DNA from: Temnothorax longispinosus
Taxonomy: Eukaryota; Arthropoda; Insecta; Hymenoptera; Formicidae
Length of the DNA: 64,000 bases
NCBI RefSeq assembly: GCF_030848805.1
Contig: NC_092362.1
Coordinates: forward strand, 8,184,439-8,248,438
Direction: 5' to 3'
Numbering within the stretch: the stretch's first letter is position 1; each line of letters opens with the position of its first letter. The notes under the pieces are model-generated. The model was not told where the DNA came from, searched no databases, and saw only the letters and a list, made by a program, of their open reading frames with translations. Made by a program: the position numbers and the translations under genes. Positions 11,940 to 21,948 of the stretch are shown here, one piece after another.

Positions 11940-12177
11940 ACATACGTTTTGTATTTTCAATAGGCCAAACGCCGTATGGCGGCAATTACATCTAATTTCG
12001 CGCACCTTTGTTCATACGACTTTACATTGCGGCCGGTGTTATAAATTGCTGATAAAAACCAAACGCGCCATAGACTGTCACGAGTGCCGCACCACAATAA
12101 TAGATTTGCAAGGACGTACCGAACACTTAACGTATCAGATTCTATGCGAGGCGGTTATCCCTCGCGGGACGCGTTAA
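11803..12177 (+). CDS. Small triple-CxxC ORF C (zinc-ribbon-like, family unknown)
   Basis: About 124 residues from the ATG at 11803; the same frame is open back to 11671. The cysteine pattern is CSDC-x33-CGRC-x12-CHEC, almost identical in spacing to the two minus-strand ORFs at 17728-18252 and 18358-18756 (both C-x2-C-x30-C-x2-C-x12-C-x2-C). After the last pair comes a short basic tail ending VIPRGTR, comparable to VIPRNG in the 18358 ORF. A tryptophan lies 11 residues before the first pair. Paired CxxC motifs suggest zinc binding. The ORF overlaps the PPxY ORF by 137 bases in another frame, which is a virus-like arrangement. No known family was recognised. Confidence 0.55.
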   Translation: MYELKQAADPRRCDHDPCIRFYLSSLAWYAQVAAELALCSDCATSEHTFCIFNRPNAVWRQLHLISRTFVHTTLHCGRCYKLLIKTKRAIDCHECRTTIIDLQGRTEHLTYQILCEAVIPRGTR

Positions 12178-12179
12178 AC

Positions 12180-12755
12180 AATATATACTTATAAAATACG
12201 TTTGTGCGAAGCTACAATGCTATTATTTTCTATATACACAAATAATATACATATTATACATTTAAATATGCTTATCGAATATCTTGCGTTATATTCATCT
12301 TTATAAAATTACTAATCGGTTTTCTTACAGTGTACTGTTTAGAGGAAACTGTCCTATTATTAAGCACATTTGTATTAGTGCTAGGGTTACTTTGAATAAT
12401 AAAAGAGTAACCTCTATTTTGCGATCATAATAAACATTAACGAGCGACCTTATTATAATACTAAACTATCAGAAAATATTAACCATACTAATACTTATTA
12501 TATGTACATGGTGAAGGGTTTGAAATAGAATAATAAAATTCATATAATTAACATATGATTATATTTAATAAGCACGGTGGAGGATCCTAATTCCCTTAGA
12601 ATAAGTACTTTGAAAAAATAAATCGTAGCAATCAGTAGGATGTAATCTTAATTATATACTAATAATTTTAACTCTGATTTATATACACGTATTTAGAATA
12701 GAAAAAGGGAAAAGTACGCTGACAGTCACATATATACATATATATATATATATAT
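12180..12755. other. AT-rich spacer, no gene seen
   Basis: AT-rich sequence that ends in a TA/CATATA microsatellite (12725-12755), which forms the left flank of the inverted-repeat element. Confidence 0.5.
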
Positions 12756-14521
12756 GGGGCATTCTCCGTGAAATCAGACACCCCCTCTGTCCAAAAATTG
12801 GAGTCAACCTAAAAAATTCTTTCGGGGCTCATTTTATAGCTACACATATGTAGTTTTAGTAGAGCTGCGACCTTTTGAAAAATCAACATGGCGGACCCCA
12901 ATATGGTGGCCGAAGTCTGCGGGTAACGAGGTACGACAGATGAAATCGTTACTTGGAAGTTATAGACTGTCATAGAAAAATGTGTTAATGTGTTTATTTA
13001 GTAGTTAGCATTGAATCCATGGAAAAAATAAATTTTTAGTTTGTCCAAAACCAATATGGCGGCCAAATTATCCGTGAAATGCTAAAAAATAACTATTTCG
13101 TTCTTTTACAAACTGCGTTCAATTTTCATGAAAATTTATATCATGATACATTTTAAGATATTGATCATAAATTAACAATTGGGACGTCGTATTTGAATAT
13201 AACGAAACCCAATATGGCGGCTGTATATTCCAAAAATGCTAAAAATGAATGACGTCGATATTCAAATCATACAAACTCTTTCCAATTACACATTTTGTTG
13301 CTTGCGATTTGTTAAGTGTTCCTAGGTAATTGTGAGGTGCAGAATCCAAGTATACCGTCAGATTTGTGGTCTATCAGATCTAGTTTACGAGATACGGCAT
13401 ATATGCCTTAGTATCTGAATAAGTCCATAAACCGATAAAAAATCATCTCATTTGTTAACTTAAGTACATTTCTGGTTACACTGGTCGACAAAATATGAAC
13501 TTTTTCTCTATTTTGACATTGAATAAGTAAGTGAAGGCAAGACAGGTAGTTTTTCGAGCCAGTGAAGTCAAGAGAGAGAGACTGTCCAGCCAGTGAAGGC
13601 AGGAGAGACAGATTGTCCGGCCAGTGAAGGCAGGAGAGACAGACTGTCCGGCCAGTGAAGGCAGGAGAGACAGATTGTCCGGCCAGTGAAGGCAGGAGAG
13701 ACAGATTGTCCAAATTTTTAATATCTTAATGAGAGACTAGCGACGAGGAAATACTGCAGCGCTCAATTAAGTAATAAATAACACAAGTTTGTAAGTTTGA
13801 AAAAACGATCACTGTTTTAATCTGTTTTTTTCAATATCTAGCGGCCATATTTGATCAACCACGTTCAAATTTTGTTACCGCAATAACGAAATCATAGTCA
13901 AAAATAAAAAAATAATGAAAATTCTTAAAAATTTGAAAAAGTAAAAAAAAGCAATTAAAAAATACCGTAACACTCAAATTAATAATAATTAGAACTAGTC
14001 CGTATGATTTAAATATCGACGTCATTCGTTTTTAGCATTTTGGAATATACAGCCGCCATATTGGGTTTCGTTATATTCAAATACGACGTCCCAATTGTTA
14101 ATTTATGATCAATATCTTAAAATGTATCATGATATAAATTTTCATGAAATTGAACGCAGTTTGTACGTTTTAAAGAACGAAATAGTTATTTTTTAGCATT
14201 TCACGGATAATTTGGCTGCCATATTGGTTTTGGACAAACTAAAAATTTATTTTTTCCATGGATTCAATGCTAACTACTAAATAAACACATTAACACATTT
14301 TTCTATGACAGTCTATAACTTCCAAGTAACGATTTCATCTGTCGTACCTCGTTACCCGCAGACTTCGGCCACCATATTGGGGTCCGCCATGTTGATTTTT
14401 CAAAAGGCCGCAGCTCTACTAAAACTACATATGTGTAGCTATAAAATGAGCCCCGAAAGAATTTTTTAGGTGACTCCAATTTTTGGACAGAGGGGGTGTC
14501 TGATTTCACGGAGAATGCCCC
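12756..14521. mobile_element. Long-terminal-inverted-repeat element, 1.77 kb
   Basis: The termini GGGGCATTCTCC and their inverse begin arms of about 530 bp (12756-13290 against 13990-14521) that match almost base for base. Each arm holds repeats of the word CAATATGGCGGC. It lies in a TA microsatellite. The unique centre includes a 31-bp minisatellite. There is no transposase frame, so it is non-autonomous. Confidence 0.8.
13555..13710. repeat. 31-bp minisatellite, about five units
   Basis: The unit contains GGCCAGTGAAGGCAGGAGAG followed by ACAGATTGTCC. It sits in the centre of the 12756-14521 element. The ORF read through it is repeat-derived. Confidence 0.8.
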
Positions 14522-14539
14522 ATATATATATGTCTTTTA

Positions 14540-14735
14540 ATATGTTGCAGTGCCACCTTGCAGCAATATTACTGCAAGATTGCCACAATATTGTATTTCA
14601 ATATTGCTGCAATGTTGCTGCAATTTTACGCTGCAAGTGCAATGTGGCAATATTGCTGCAATGTTGCTGCAATTTTACGCTGCAAGTGCAATGTGGCAAT
14701 ATTGCTGCAATGTTGCTGCAATATATCGTGCTGTT
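14540..14735. repeat. 49-bp tandem repeat rich in TTGCTGCAA
   Basis: Two and a half units of about 49 bp made of the words GCAATATTGCTGCAATG and ACGCTGCAAGTGCAATGTGG. It is self-complementary in part (TTGCAGCAATATTGCTGCAA-like). No coding meaning. Confidence 0.7.
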
Positions 14736-15292
14736 AGGGCAAGGATACCCTTCCGAGTAACATGCAAGTGATTTTAGTCGGGGGTCGCTTTTAATTAAAA
14801 AGTTATTAACAAAAAAAGTTAGATGACGCGCTTTAAGTATTCTCTGCTTTAACAAAAAGACTTCAATTTATCAACTATTTACTGCTTTAAATGTTGTGTT
14901 TTGGTAAAGCAGCGACTTTCTCGCGAAATAAAGTATTCTCTGTTTTAACAAAAAGACTTCAATTTATCAACAATTTACTGGTTTAAATGTTTAGTTTTGG
15001 TAAAGCAGCGACTTTTCCGCAAAATAAAGTATTCTTTGTTTTAACAAAAAGACTTCAATTTATCAACAATTTACTGCTTTAAATGTTGTGTTTTGGCAAA
15101 GCAGCGATTTTCTTGCGAAATAAAGTATTCTCTGCTTTAGAAAAAAAAACGTAATATTAGTCGTTTATGCCTTCTAATACTTAAAATAGCTGCTATATAT
15201 TCCAAACTTTTTTGTTTATAACTTTTTAATAAAAAGCGACCCCCGACTAAAATCACTTGCATGTTATTCGGGAGGGTGTCCTTGACAATATA
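14735..15292. mobile_element. Foldback element with 96-bp tandem core
   Basis: The inverted arms (14735-14815 and about 15205-15292) share ACATGCAAGTGATTTTAGTC and AAAAAGTTATTAACAAAAAA-like sequence. Between them lie three 96-bp units starting at 14838, 14934 and 15030, plus a partial unit at 15126. The same core and related arms recur at 30010-30480, and the arm-proximal GACGCGCTTTAA word also occurs in 3691-4778. No protein is encoded. Confidence 0.75.
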
Positions 15293-15307
15293 TGTCAAAT
15301 TCAAGGT

Positions 15308-15700
15308 GTCACGTCTGACGGTAATTCACTGTTACATTCCAGCCGCATAAATTTTTCGATTTCTATCCTCATTGCACAGCACCTAAAAACAATGATAAGA
15401 TATAATAATATTCTTTATTACTCGTCACGACAATCACTCAGCTGACACGAGCACGCGTTTTTAAAGTAGCAGACGCGAGCCTGGAGAACATAGCCGCCTA
15501 AAGGCACCCTTTCAAGCTTAAGCCCCATTTTCATGAATCACACTATAAACTTTTGGACAAACGTTTGTTAAAATTCCCCAGAATCAATAAAGTTAACTGT
15601 TCGTTGCTATTCATTGCCTATATAGACTTTATAAGATTTTTTATGCAATATAAATTCAGTTTGACACGCGGATCTAACAAAAATAAATGTATGTTCCATA
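15308..15700 (-). repeat. Dispersed repeat R, copy 3 (truncated, inverted)
   Basis: Reverse complement of the right third of repeat R, ending at the same CCGTCAGACGTGACA border (here at 15308). It is cut at 15700 by the left end of the PIF/Harbinger element. Confidence 0.75.
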
Positions 15701-15702
15701 AT

Positions 15703-17589
15703 GGTGCGTTCCCACTGTACGCGTCGCGCGTCGCGCGTCGCGCGTCGCGTCGCGCGACGCGTCACGACGCAACGCTACGAAAGACGAAAAACAGTGTCAA
15801 TTGTATTCTCACTGAACGCGTCGCGTCATATAAACGCACGGGCAGAATATAACTCATAAGAGGAATAAAAGTCGCGTTTGAAGAATTAACTACACAGCTT
15901 TAATTGAATTAGAGTGTAAGTATATTATGAAATATCTGAAATAAATTTAATTCATATTCAATCTTTTTTAGGTTACATATTATTAATTATCGCATTATTA
16001 ATGGGTATTTTTACTTCAATTATTCAATATTTTCATTTATATTGTGTTTGTAGAATTATGGAAGCTTATCGAAGGACATGGCAAACAAAAGTTATGGATA
16101 TGATGATACTTCATAAAAGAATACAACGTTTTGAGAAGGAAATATTCGTCGGTTCTGGATACGTCCCATACTTTATACTAGAAAAACACACGGAAACTGG
16201 GAACACTTAATTAATGAACTACGATTATATGATCATGAAACTTACTTCAATTTTATGCGAATGACACCACAGACTTTTGAAGAAATTATTTCATTAATTG
16301 GACTACAGCTTATGAAACAGACAACAAATTTTTGAGAGCCAATTAGTGCAGAAGCTCGCTTGGCTTTAACGATACGGTAAATTAAAAATGTAGGATGATT
16401 AGCTAGTAAAATGGTTTTACAGTGGACAAGGTATAAATAAATAACTACTTACGAAATTTTTACAGATACTTAGCTACTGGAGATTCTCTGAAGTCAACGG
16501 CTTTAGCCTTCCGAATTGGGATATCTACTACATCAAAAATAATTCGAGAGACATGTAAACTCATATGGCTTAACATGCAACATAAATTCTTTACTCCTTC
16601 TCAAGAAAATTGGCTATACGTTGAGGAAAAATTTGCACAACGCTGGAACTTTCCACACTGTGTTGGTGCATTGGATGGAAAACATGTTGTCATTATGGTA
16701 AGTATATTTCTTCATAAGCAATATGAGTCAAGATGTTACATTGAGTCGTATTAAAATTAATTGCCCTTATGAAAATTATGTTTAACTTTTATATCCCAAA
16801 TTTATATTCTCATTCAAAATACTTTAAGTAAAAAAATAAAATAAATACCTCAAAAATAAATATTTGAAGGAACGTGTGTTAGAGATATCCTTACCTAGCT
16901 TAAATTCAAGTTTTTATTCTGCCATTTAAATTTATTTATTATATCTGACATAAAAACAAAATTATATATTGGTGTGAATTAATTAGATAATTGGTATAAA
17001 TTAATTTAATCCTCGGAAATTTACAAATTGGAGCACTGTTTTTGATAGCTAAATAACTGAAAAATTTTACGAATTAACACATTTACAAATATTTTATAGA
17101 TAATAAAATTTTTACTTTTTAAGGCTCCAGCGAATTCTGGATCAACATTTTATAACTACAAAGGACAGCACAGCATCGTTCTCATGACCTTGGTATCGGG
17201 AGATTATAAGTTTCTGATGGTGGATATAGGAGCTCAAGGTCGTCATAGTGATGGAGGTATCTTTAAAAACTCCGAAATGGGTCGTCGATTTAGTGCAGGC
17301 CTAATAAACTTGCCTTCTCCAAATATTATTGACCCAGCACACTCGTACGCATTTCCATGTGTAATCGTCGGAGATAAAGCTTTTCAGCTGAACACCTTTA
17401 CTATGTGGCCGTACCCAGGACGAAACATTACTCCAGAAAAACGAATTTTCAACTACAGATTGTCCAGGGTACGAAGAGTAGTTGAAAATGCATTCGGTAT
17501 CATGACAGCACGATGGAGAATCTACCATAAGCCTATGAGCACATCACTAGCTACAACCGAATCAATTGTACAAGCTACTGTTTGCCTGC
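15703..17589 (+). mobile_element. PIF/Harbinger element, right end missing
   Basis: The left terminus GGTGCGTTCCCACTG follows a TAA trinucleotide, consistent with the 3-bp target preference of PIF/Harbinger. A GC-rich CGTCGCG repeat follows (15720-15770). The transposase gene occupies 16058-17589. The right end is replaced at 17590 by unrelated sequence beginning TGTTACGTCCC. Confidence 0.65.
16058..17589 (+). pseudogene. PIF/Harbinger transposase (HARBI1-like), three exons, broken
   Basis: The exons are 16055-16376, 16466-16697 and 17124-17589. Splice sites are good (CGATACG|GTAAAT, TTTTTACAG|ATAC, ATTATG|GTAAGT, TTTTTAAG|GCTC) and the reading phase is kept across both introns. The protein carries the DDE_4-type catalytic residues: Asp in GALDGKHV, Asp in GRHSDGGIF, Glu in RRVVENAFGI. 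Lesions are a frameshift near 16203, an in-frame stop at 16333 (TTT-TGA-GAG) and loss of the C-terminus at 17590. It is therefore inactive. A mobile-element origin is more likely than a domesticated HARBI1 because of the lesions and adjoining terminal repeat. Confidence 0.8.
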
Positions 17590-17727
17590 TGTTACGTCCC
17601 GAGGGTCGCGGCCGCAACGCGGTGCTCGGACCTTTTCGCGGGGCTAGGTCGCTTTGTCGAGTCGTTGAACCGAGAGGCTCTACTCGGGGATACCCGCGAC
17701 CGAGGTAATTCGCGATCCGGATTTCCG
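17590..17727. other. GC-rich junction, possible LTR edge
   Basis: The sequence begins TGTTACGTCCC, the TG-start style of the LTRs elsewhere in the window (for example TGTTACGCCC at 62536). It truncates the Harbinger gene. If it is an LTR end, the small minus-strand ORFs at 17728-19352 would belong to the element's 3' region. No partner LTR was found. Confidence 0.3.
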
Positions 17728-18252
17728 TCACCAATAAGTTGATCCGATTCGAATTCTCACCGGGAGGTCTGAGGTATGAGGTTCCTCACGCTCGGCTAAA
17801 AGATATCGCTCGAATATTTCCTCAACTTTGGTGCAGTAGTAGCACTCGAAGGCAGGGCGGTAGTCGGCTAAGACCCTGTTACAGTCGGAACACGTTTTGA
17901 ATTCCGTCCGCGGACCGTACTGCACGAAGTGCCAAAGAACGCCTTCGAATTCTTGTCGAACGGTTTGATAGTTTTTGAGCTGACAGTAATCGCAAATGCT
18001 CACATCCGTAGTTATACGCCGAAAAAATATCGAATATACGCACACACCGGTCATTAGCCACGTTTTAAGCGGGGTAGGGGCATGATTATCCCCGGTCCAC
18101 GGCGGATAGTCGAAAGTCAAGGACACATAGGCGGGTGAACTGTCTTCGTTTGCGTTTTGTTTAATTCTGTTTAACGGGGTAATTAACAAGTAATCGTTGC
18201 GGAACGCTGCACAAATTGGTTTATTGCAAAGGGATCGAATGTACGCACGCAT
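17728..18252 (-). CDS. Small triple-CxxC ORF A (zinc-ribbon-like, family unknown)
   Basis: A 174-residue open frame with an ATG at 18252. The N-terminal half has no recognised domain and contains TFDYPPWTG. The C-terminal half has CDYC-x30-CSDC-x12-CYYC, the same spacing as ORF B just upstream (18358-18756), and a further Cys 16 residues before the first pair, also shared with B. Paired CxxC motifs suggest two structural zinc sites. ORFs A and B lie head to tail on the minus strand, 105 bases apart, so they look like duplicated neighbours. The frame is intact from start to stop among otherwise broken elements. Function and family are unknown; an accessory gene of a virus-derived or LTR element is a guess from context. 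Confidence 0.5.
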   Translation of the reverse strand: MRAYIRSLCNKPICAAFRNDYLLITPLNRIKQNANEDSSPAYVSLTFDYPPWTGDNHAPTPLKTWLMTGVCVYSIFFRRITTDVSICDYCQLKNYQTVRQEFEGVLWHFVQYGPRTEFKTCSDCNRVLADYRPAFECYYCTKVEEIFERYLLAEREEPHTSDLPVRIRIGSTYW

Positions 18253-18357
18253 CGTTCGTAGTTCGGAGGGGGCGAGAGGAGGGACGTACTATACGGAGCG
18301 CGTTTAAATGTGTACATTGGGTACATGAGAGTTGTGTTATACCCTGTCTAATGGTGA

Positions 18358-18756
18358 TTAATTTGTGAAATGGCGATGATAGTGGGCTCCGTTTCGAGGT
18401 ATAACTGTCCTCCCTCGTTCTCTTACAGAGTTCGTCACGTCGCGGGTTATATCAGTACACGTGGGACATGTCGCGGGTCCTTGGATTTCTCCGATCACGA
18501 CGTCGCACGAGTCGCACTCTTCAAGTTTGTAACGAAATCCGATATGCAAATAATGCCTAACCAAGAGGTTGTACTGGCTGCGCTCCTGCGGCGTCAAGTC
18601 ACGATAACACTCCTTGCAAAGGTAGTGTCTACTGTTCCGGTTTTGATGGCACACGACGAAAACACAAATCGCGCGGGACAACCAATTTCTACGCACGACT
18701 CTAGTGATTGACGAGGGGAGACGGCGCGCGGAGGAGCGCGGTGGCGTTCCACTCAT
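18358..18756 (-). CDS. Small triple-CxxC ORF B (zinc-ribbon-like, family unknown)
   Basis: A 132-residue open frame with an ATG at 18756. It starts with a Ser/Arg-rich basic segment, then CKEC-x30-CDSC-x12-CPTC, matching ORF A residue for residue in cysteine spacing and ORF C at 11803 except for three extra residues in the first spacer. The paired Cys is preceded by AICVFVVC in the place of GVCVYSIF in A. It ends in a short tail with VIPRNG. The intact frame and shared pattern argue for a real protein family. The role is unknown. Confidence 0.5.
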   Translation of the reverse strand: MSGTPPRSSARRLPSSITRVVRRNWLSRAICVFVVCHQNRNSRHYLCKECYRDLTPQERSQYNLLVRHYLHIGFRYKLEECDSCDVVIGEIQGPATCPTCTDITRDVTNSVRERGRTVIPRNGAHYHRHFTN

Positions 18757-18793
18757 GCCGTCCTCTTATCGTTAAGGGCGTCGTCACTTACCT

Positions 18794-18988
18794 TTAGTCG
18801 AGCTCCAACGAATGATCTGCAGTACCCCAGTGTTCAGGCGTTGGGGCGTCGAAATGTAGATGCAGGACCTCGGCACGGCGTTGTATGGTTCGGAGCCGGC
18901 GGGGGTCGTCCTGTCTAATAGTGGCGATCAGCTCCCAGGATAGGATGGAAGTAGTGGAGGCGAATCGAAGGTTATCGGAATTAACCGA
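18794..18988 (-). CDS. Unrecognised open frame, no ATG, upstream of ORF B
   Basis: About 65 codons open on the minus strand, ending in TAA at 18794-18796, followed within a few bases by a strong donor-like AAAG|GTAAGTG. It has no ATG, so if real it is part of an exon. It precedes ORF B on the same strand. No family was recognised. Confidence 0.25.
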   Translation of the reverse strand, partial: SVNSDNLRFASTTSILSWELIATIRQDDPRRLRTIQRRAEVLHLHFDAPTPEHWGTADHSLELD

Positions 18989-19088
18989 TAACTATGATTC
19001 CTCCGAAAGGTCTAGTAGTCTGCTCGGGACTCGGCCTTATCCAACGGGATATAGCCACACGGTTCGTCTTTATTCTCGCGCACAGAGG

Positions 19089-19352
19089 TTAGTTTTTTGG
19101 CGTCCTTGCACGCGGAGTTAGCGGGGAAGTATTAACCACACGGTTTGCAATTAGTTTTTCGGTACTTGGTTTCTCGTCTGCTTTGCGCGCCGAGTTCGCG
19201 ACGAAGTATTTTTCGTACTCGAGGTCAACTGCGCTCTCGAAGTCGACTCCCAGCCATGGATTCAGAGGAGATGCGTGCAGGAAGCGATTAAGCCTACGGG
19301 TGCGTTTCTTGAGTCCGCCTTGTCGCGTTTTTAGGTATTTATTAATTGCCAA
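19089..19352 (-). CDS. Unrecognised basic ORF, minus-strand cluster
   Basis: An 87-residue frame from an ATG at 19352. It has a strongly basic N-terminus (KKRTRRLNRFLH) and then a mixed, acidic middle. It contains no cysteine. It is the first of the minus-strand small ORFs that continue to 17728. No family was recognised; confidence is low because a plus-strand frame also covers the region. Confidence 0.25.
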   Translation of the reverse strand: MAINKYLKTRQGGLKKRTRRLNRFLHASPLNPWLGVDFESAVDLEYEKYFVANSARKADEKPSTEKLIANRVVNTSPLTPRARTPKN

Positions 19353-19399
19353 TCGAGATTATAAAACAAATACACTTCGGTTGGTTCCTCTTGTCGTGG

Positions 19400-20155
19400 C
19401 GAGAAAGCGTGCCGCTCGTACAGCACTGCCTCTTTCCAGACACCCACGGACGATAGCGTGCCGCTCGTACAGCACTGCTTCGTACGCAGATGTAACGCAA
19501 GAGGAGGACCGGTGATTTAGATGCTTTATTGCAATTACTAAGATACCCACAGGCGATAGCGTGCCGCTCGTACAGCACTGCCTCGTGTGCGGATGTAGTG
19601 CAAAATGCCTCGTGTGCGGATGTAGTGCAAAATGAATATTGCCGAAGGCGGAATCAGCGTAGGATGTGCGAGGGCGGTGTAAGAATTTGTAAAATAAGAG
19701 ATTGTGTTAAAATAGTTATATATTACGATAATTCTACATAAAACATCTACGAACTAATGCGTGATTACAAAATGACAAATGTAAAATAACTAAAACACGA
19801 TTACAAATTAAAAGTATCTATAGAATTGTCGAATAGAATGGCCACGTGGCGTATTTCTATGAGATGATGCAATATGACGCAATGTATTACAATGAGCACG
19901 TGGCGTGATACAATAGCGGATCTTCTCGAAGGTTCTGAATTTAGTGACGCACGTGGAAATAGGAAGGTTCTGGATGTGGAAATAGAAAAGTTCTTGATGT
20001 AGAGATGCACGTGGAGATAGAAGGATTCAGTGGTTACCTAAGCTGGAGAGTCCGCATCCGAGGTAGGATTCCGAACAACTGAGATCGTCCCTTGGGATGT
20101 TCGCCCTTATATTCCTGTTTTCCCGATGGCGAGGGTGGTCGAGTGGAAGGGTTGA
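19400..20155. repeat. Short-repeat region, no gene seen
   Basis: The word GTGCCGCTCGTACAGCACTG recurs three times (near 19411, 19459 and 19560), and CCTCGTGTGCGGATGTAGTG occurs twice near 19580-19625. A second motif, around GCACGTGG, recurs between 19840 and 20015. No gene is supported. Confidence 0.5.
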
Positions 20156-20160
20156 ATGAA

Positions 20161-20428
20161 TGGAAGGGTTGAGTTGCGTCATCAGCTCTGTTTTCGATTT
20201 CTCTCCTTATATGGTCATGTCTTAGGTTTTCTTCCTTTCGTTTGCCTGACTGGAAGGGTTGAGTTGCGTCATCGGCTCTGTCTTCGATTTCTCTCCTTAT
20301 ATGGTCATGTCTTGGGTTTTCTTTCTTTCGTTTGCCTGAGTAGAAGGGTTGAGTTGCGTCATCGGCTCTGTCTTCGATTTCTCTCCTTATATGGTCATAT
20401 CTTGAGTTTCTTCCTTCCGTTTGCCTGA
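20161..20428. repeat. 90-bp tandem repeat, three units
   Basis: The units start at 20161, 20251 and 20341 and share GAAGGGTTGAGTTGCGTCAT and CTCTCCTTATATGGTCAT. The period is a multiple of three, so one frame stays open for 90 residues, but nothing else supports coding. Confidence 0.85.
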
Positions 20429-20620
20429 TGGCGGGGGTGATTGAGTGGAAGGGTTGTGTCTTCTGGAAGGTTCCGGAAGGTTCGAGAAAGGTTTTGCTTG
20501 GAGAGAAGAGGGTTTCGGTACTCTTTTGGAGTAGGGATGGTGGTGTATTGAATTCTTACAGGGTAAAGTTAGTTTATCCTAAAGACTTATGTCTATCGCT
20601 TATATGCTAGAAAGAGTTAT

Positions 20621-21120
20621 NNNNNNNNNNNNNNNNNNNNNNNNNNNNNNNNNNNNNNNNNNNNNNNNNNNNNNNNNNNNNNNNNNNNNNNNNNNNNNNN
20701 NNNNNNNNNNNNNNNNNNNNNNNNNNNNNNNNNNNNNNNNNNNNNNNNNNNNNNNNNNNNNNNNNNNNNNNNNNNNNNNNNNNNNNNNNNNNNNNNNNNN
20801 NNNNNNNNNNNNNNNNNNNNNNNNNNNNNNNNNNNNNNNNNNNNNNNNNNNNNNNNNNNNNNNNNNNNNNNNNNNNNNNNNNNNNNNNNNNNNNNNNNNN
20901 NNNNNNNNNNNNNNNNNNNNNNNNNNNNNNNNNNNNNNNNNNNNNNNNNNNNNNNNNNNNNNNNNNNNNNNNNNNNNNNNNNNNNNNNNNNNNNNNNNNN
21001 NNNNNNNNNNNNNNNNNNNNNNNNNNNNNNNNNNNNNNNNNNNNNNNNNNNNNNNNNNNNNNNNNNNNNNNNNNNNNNNNNNNNNNNNNNNNNNNNNNNN
21101 NNNNNNNNNNNNNNNNNNNN
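20621..21120. other. Assembly gap (500 N)
   Basis: Exactly 500 consecutive N; true length unknown. Confidence 0.99.
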
Positions 21121-21461
21121 ATATGACTTTTATTATTAATATATTCGTTAGCATTAACGCATGTGCAATTGAGGGAAGAGTCCGAGCAGAGGACCGACGA
21201 TTTATTTCATATTATTTTATTCTATTTTTTATTATTATTTTATTTCATTTCTTATATAACATTACGATTGTGCATGTTTTGATAACCACTCGAAGAGCGA
21301 GCGTTTTTTCATAAAAATATATATGTTTATCATACCTGATATCCTTATTCAGATCCCTACCTACCGAATTACATTACATTAAATTCAAATTAAAGAAACA
21401 AGTTTCAACATTTTAGAGCCAATAACGTTTCAAGTCAGAGACGGGTTACATTATCAAAAGT

Positions 21462-21638
21462 ATGAAAGTAGATTCAGCAAAAGAGCCAATCACAGGCCAA
21501 CGTTCCATTATGGATTCAGACAAGTACAGGATAATAGTCCTGGCATTCATTTTCTCTTTATTCGCTATTTCGATAGTCTGTATTCTGCTGCTAGCGTATT
21601 CCAACGTTAACAAAGCCGTTCCGTATTACCAGGCATAA
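21462..21638 (+). CDS. Small membrane ORF, 58 residues
   Basis: An ATG-initiated frame whose hydrophilic N-terminus (about 26 residues) is followed by one strong hydrophobic segment (IIVLAFIFSLFAISIVCILL) and a short tail. This is a single-pass membrane protein architecture. A second small hydrophobic ORF starts 22 bases downstream. Neither was recognised. Small viroporin-like or accessory viral proteins look like this, but so can chance frames. Confidence 0.35.
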   Translation: MKVDSAKEPITGQRSIMDSDKYRIIVLAFIFSLFAISIVCILLLAYSNVNKAVPYYQA

Positions 21639-21659
21639 GAAAGATTTAAAATTGCAAAG

Positions 21660-21824
21660 ATGAAGTTCAAAAAATACCTAGTGGTCACCCTTATCATATT
21701 CCTACCCATTATTATTAACTTTCCAGACGTACAAACCGTCAGCATGATTTTCACCCTTTATACCTTATACATCCTATTACTTAGCCTCGAGATAGATCCC
21801 AGAGTGATTCCCGAAGACCCTTAA
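21660..21824 (+). CDS. Small membrane ORF, 54 residues
   Basis: An ATG-initiated frame with a basic start (MKFKKYL), a hydrophobic segment, a polar break (NFPDVQ), a second hydrophobic segment (MIFTLYTLYILLLSL) and an acidic tail. Two membrane passes are predicted by eye. It follows the 58-residue ORF closely on the same strand. Not recognised. Confidence 0.35.
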   Translation: MKFKKYLVVTLIIFLPIIINFPDVQTVSMIFTLYTLYILLLSLEIDPRVIPEDP

Positions 21825-21948
21825 ACCTTTCGACGCATGTTTTGCGACAGCGAGTGCCGAGAGCACGAGCGAGGGCCAAGCGAGCCCATACTTTGATATT
21901 TTATATTCATTTTTTGTGTTTTATCAAAAGTTTGACAGTAGAAGCGAA

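Noticed and set aside
20589..21314. Open frame across the second N run
   Set aside because: The frame is open only because N cannot form stops.
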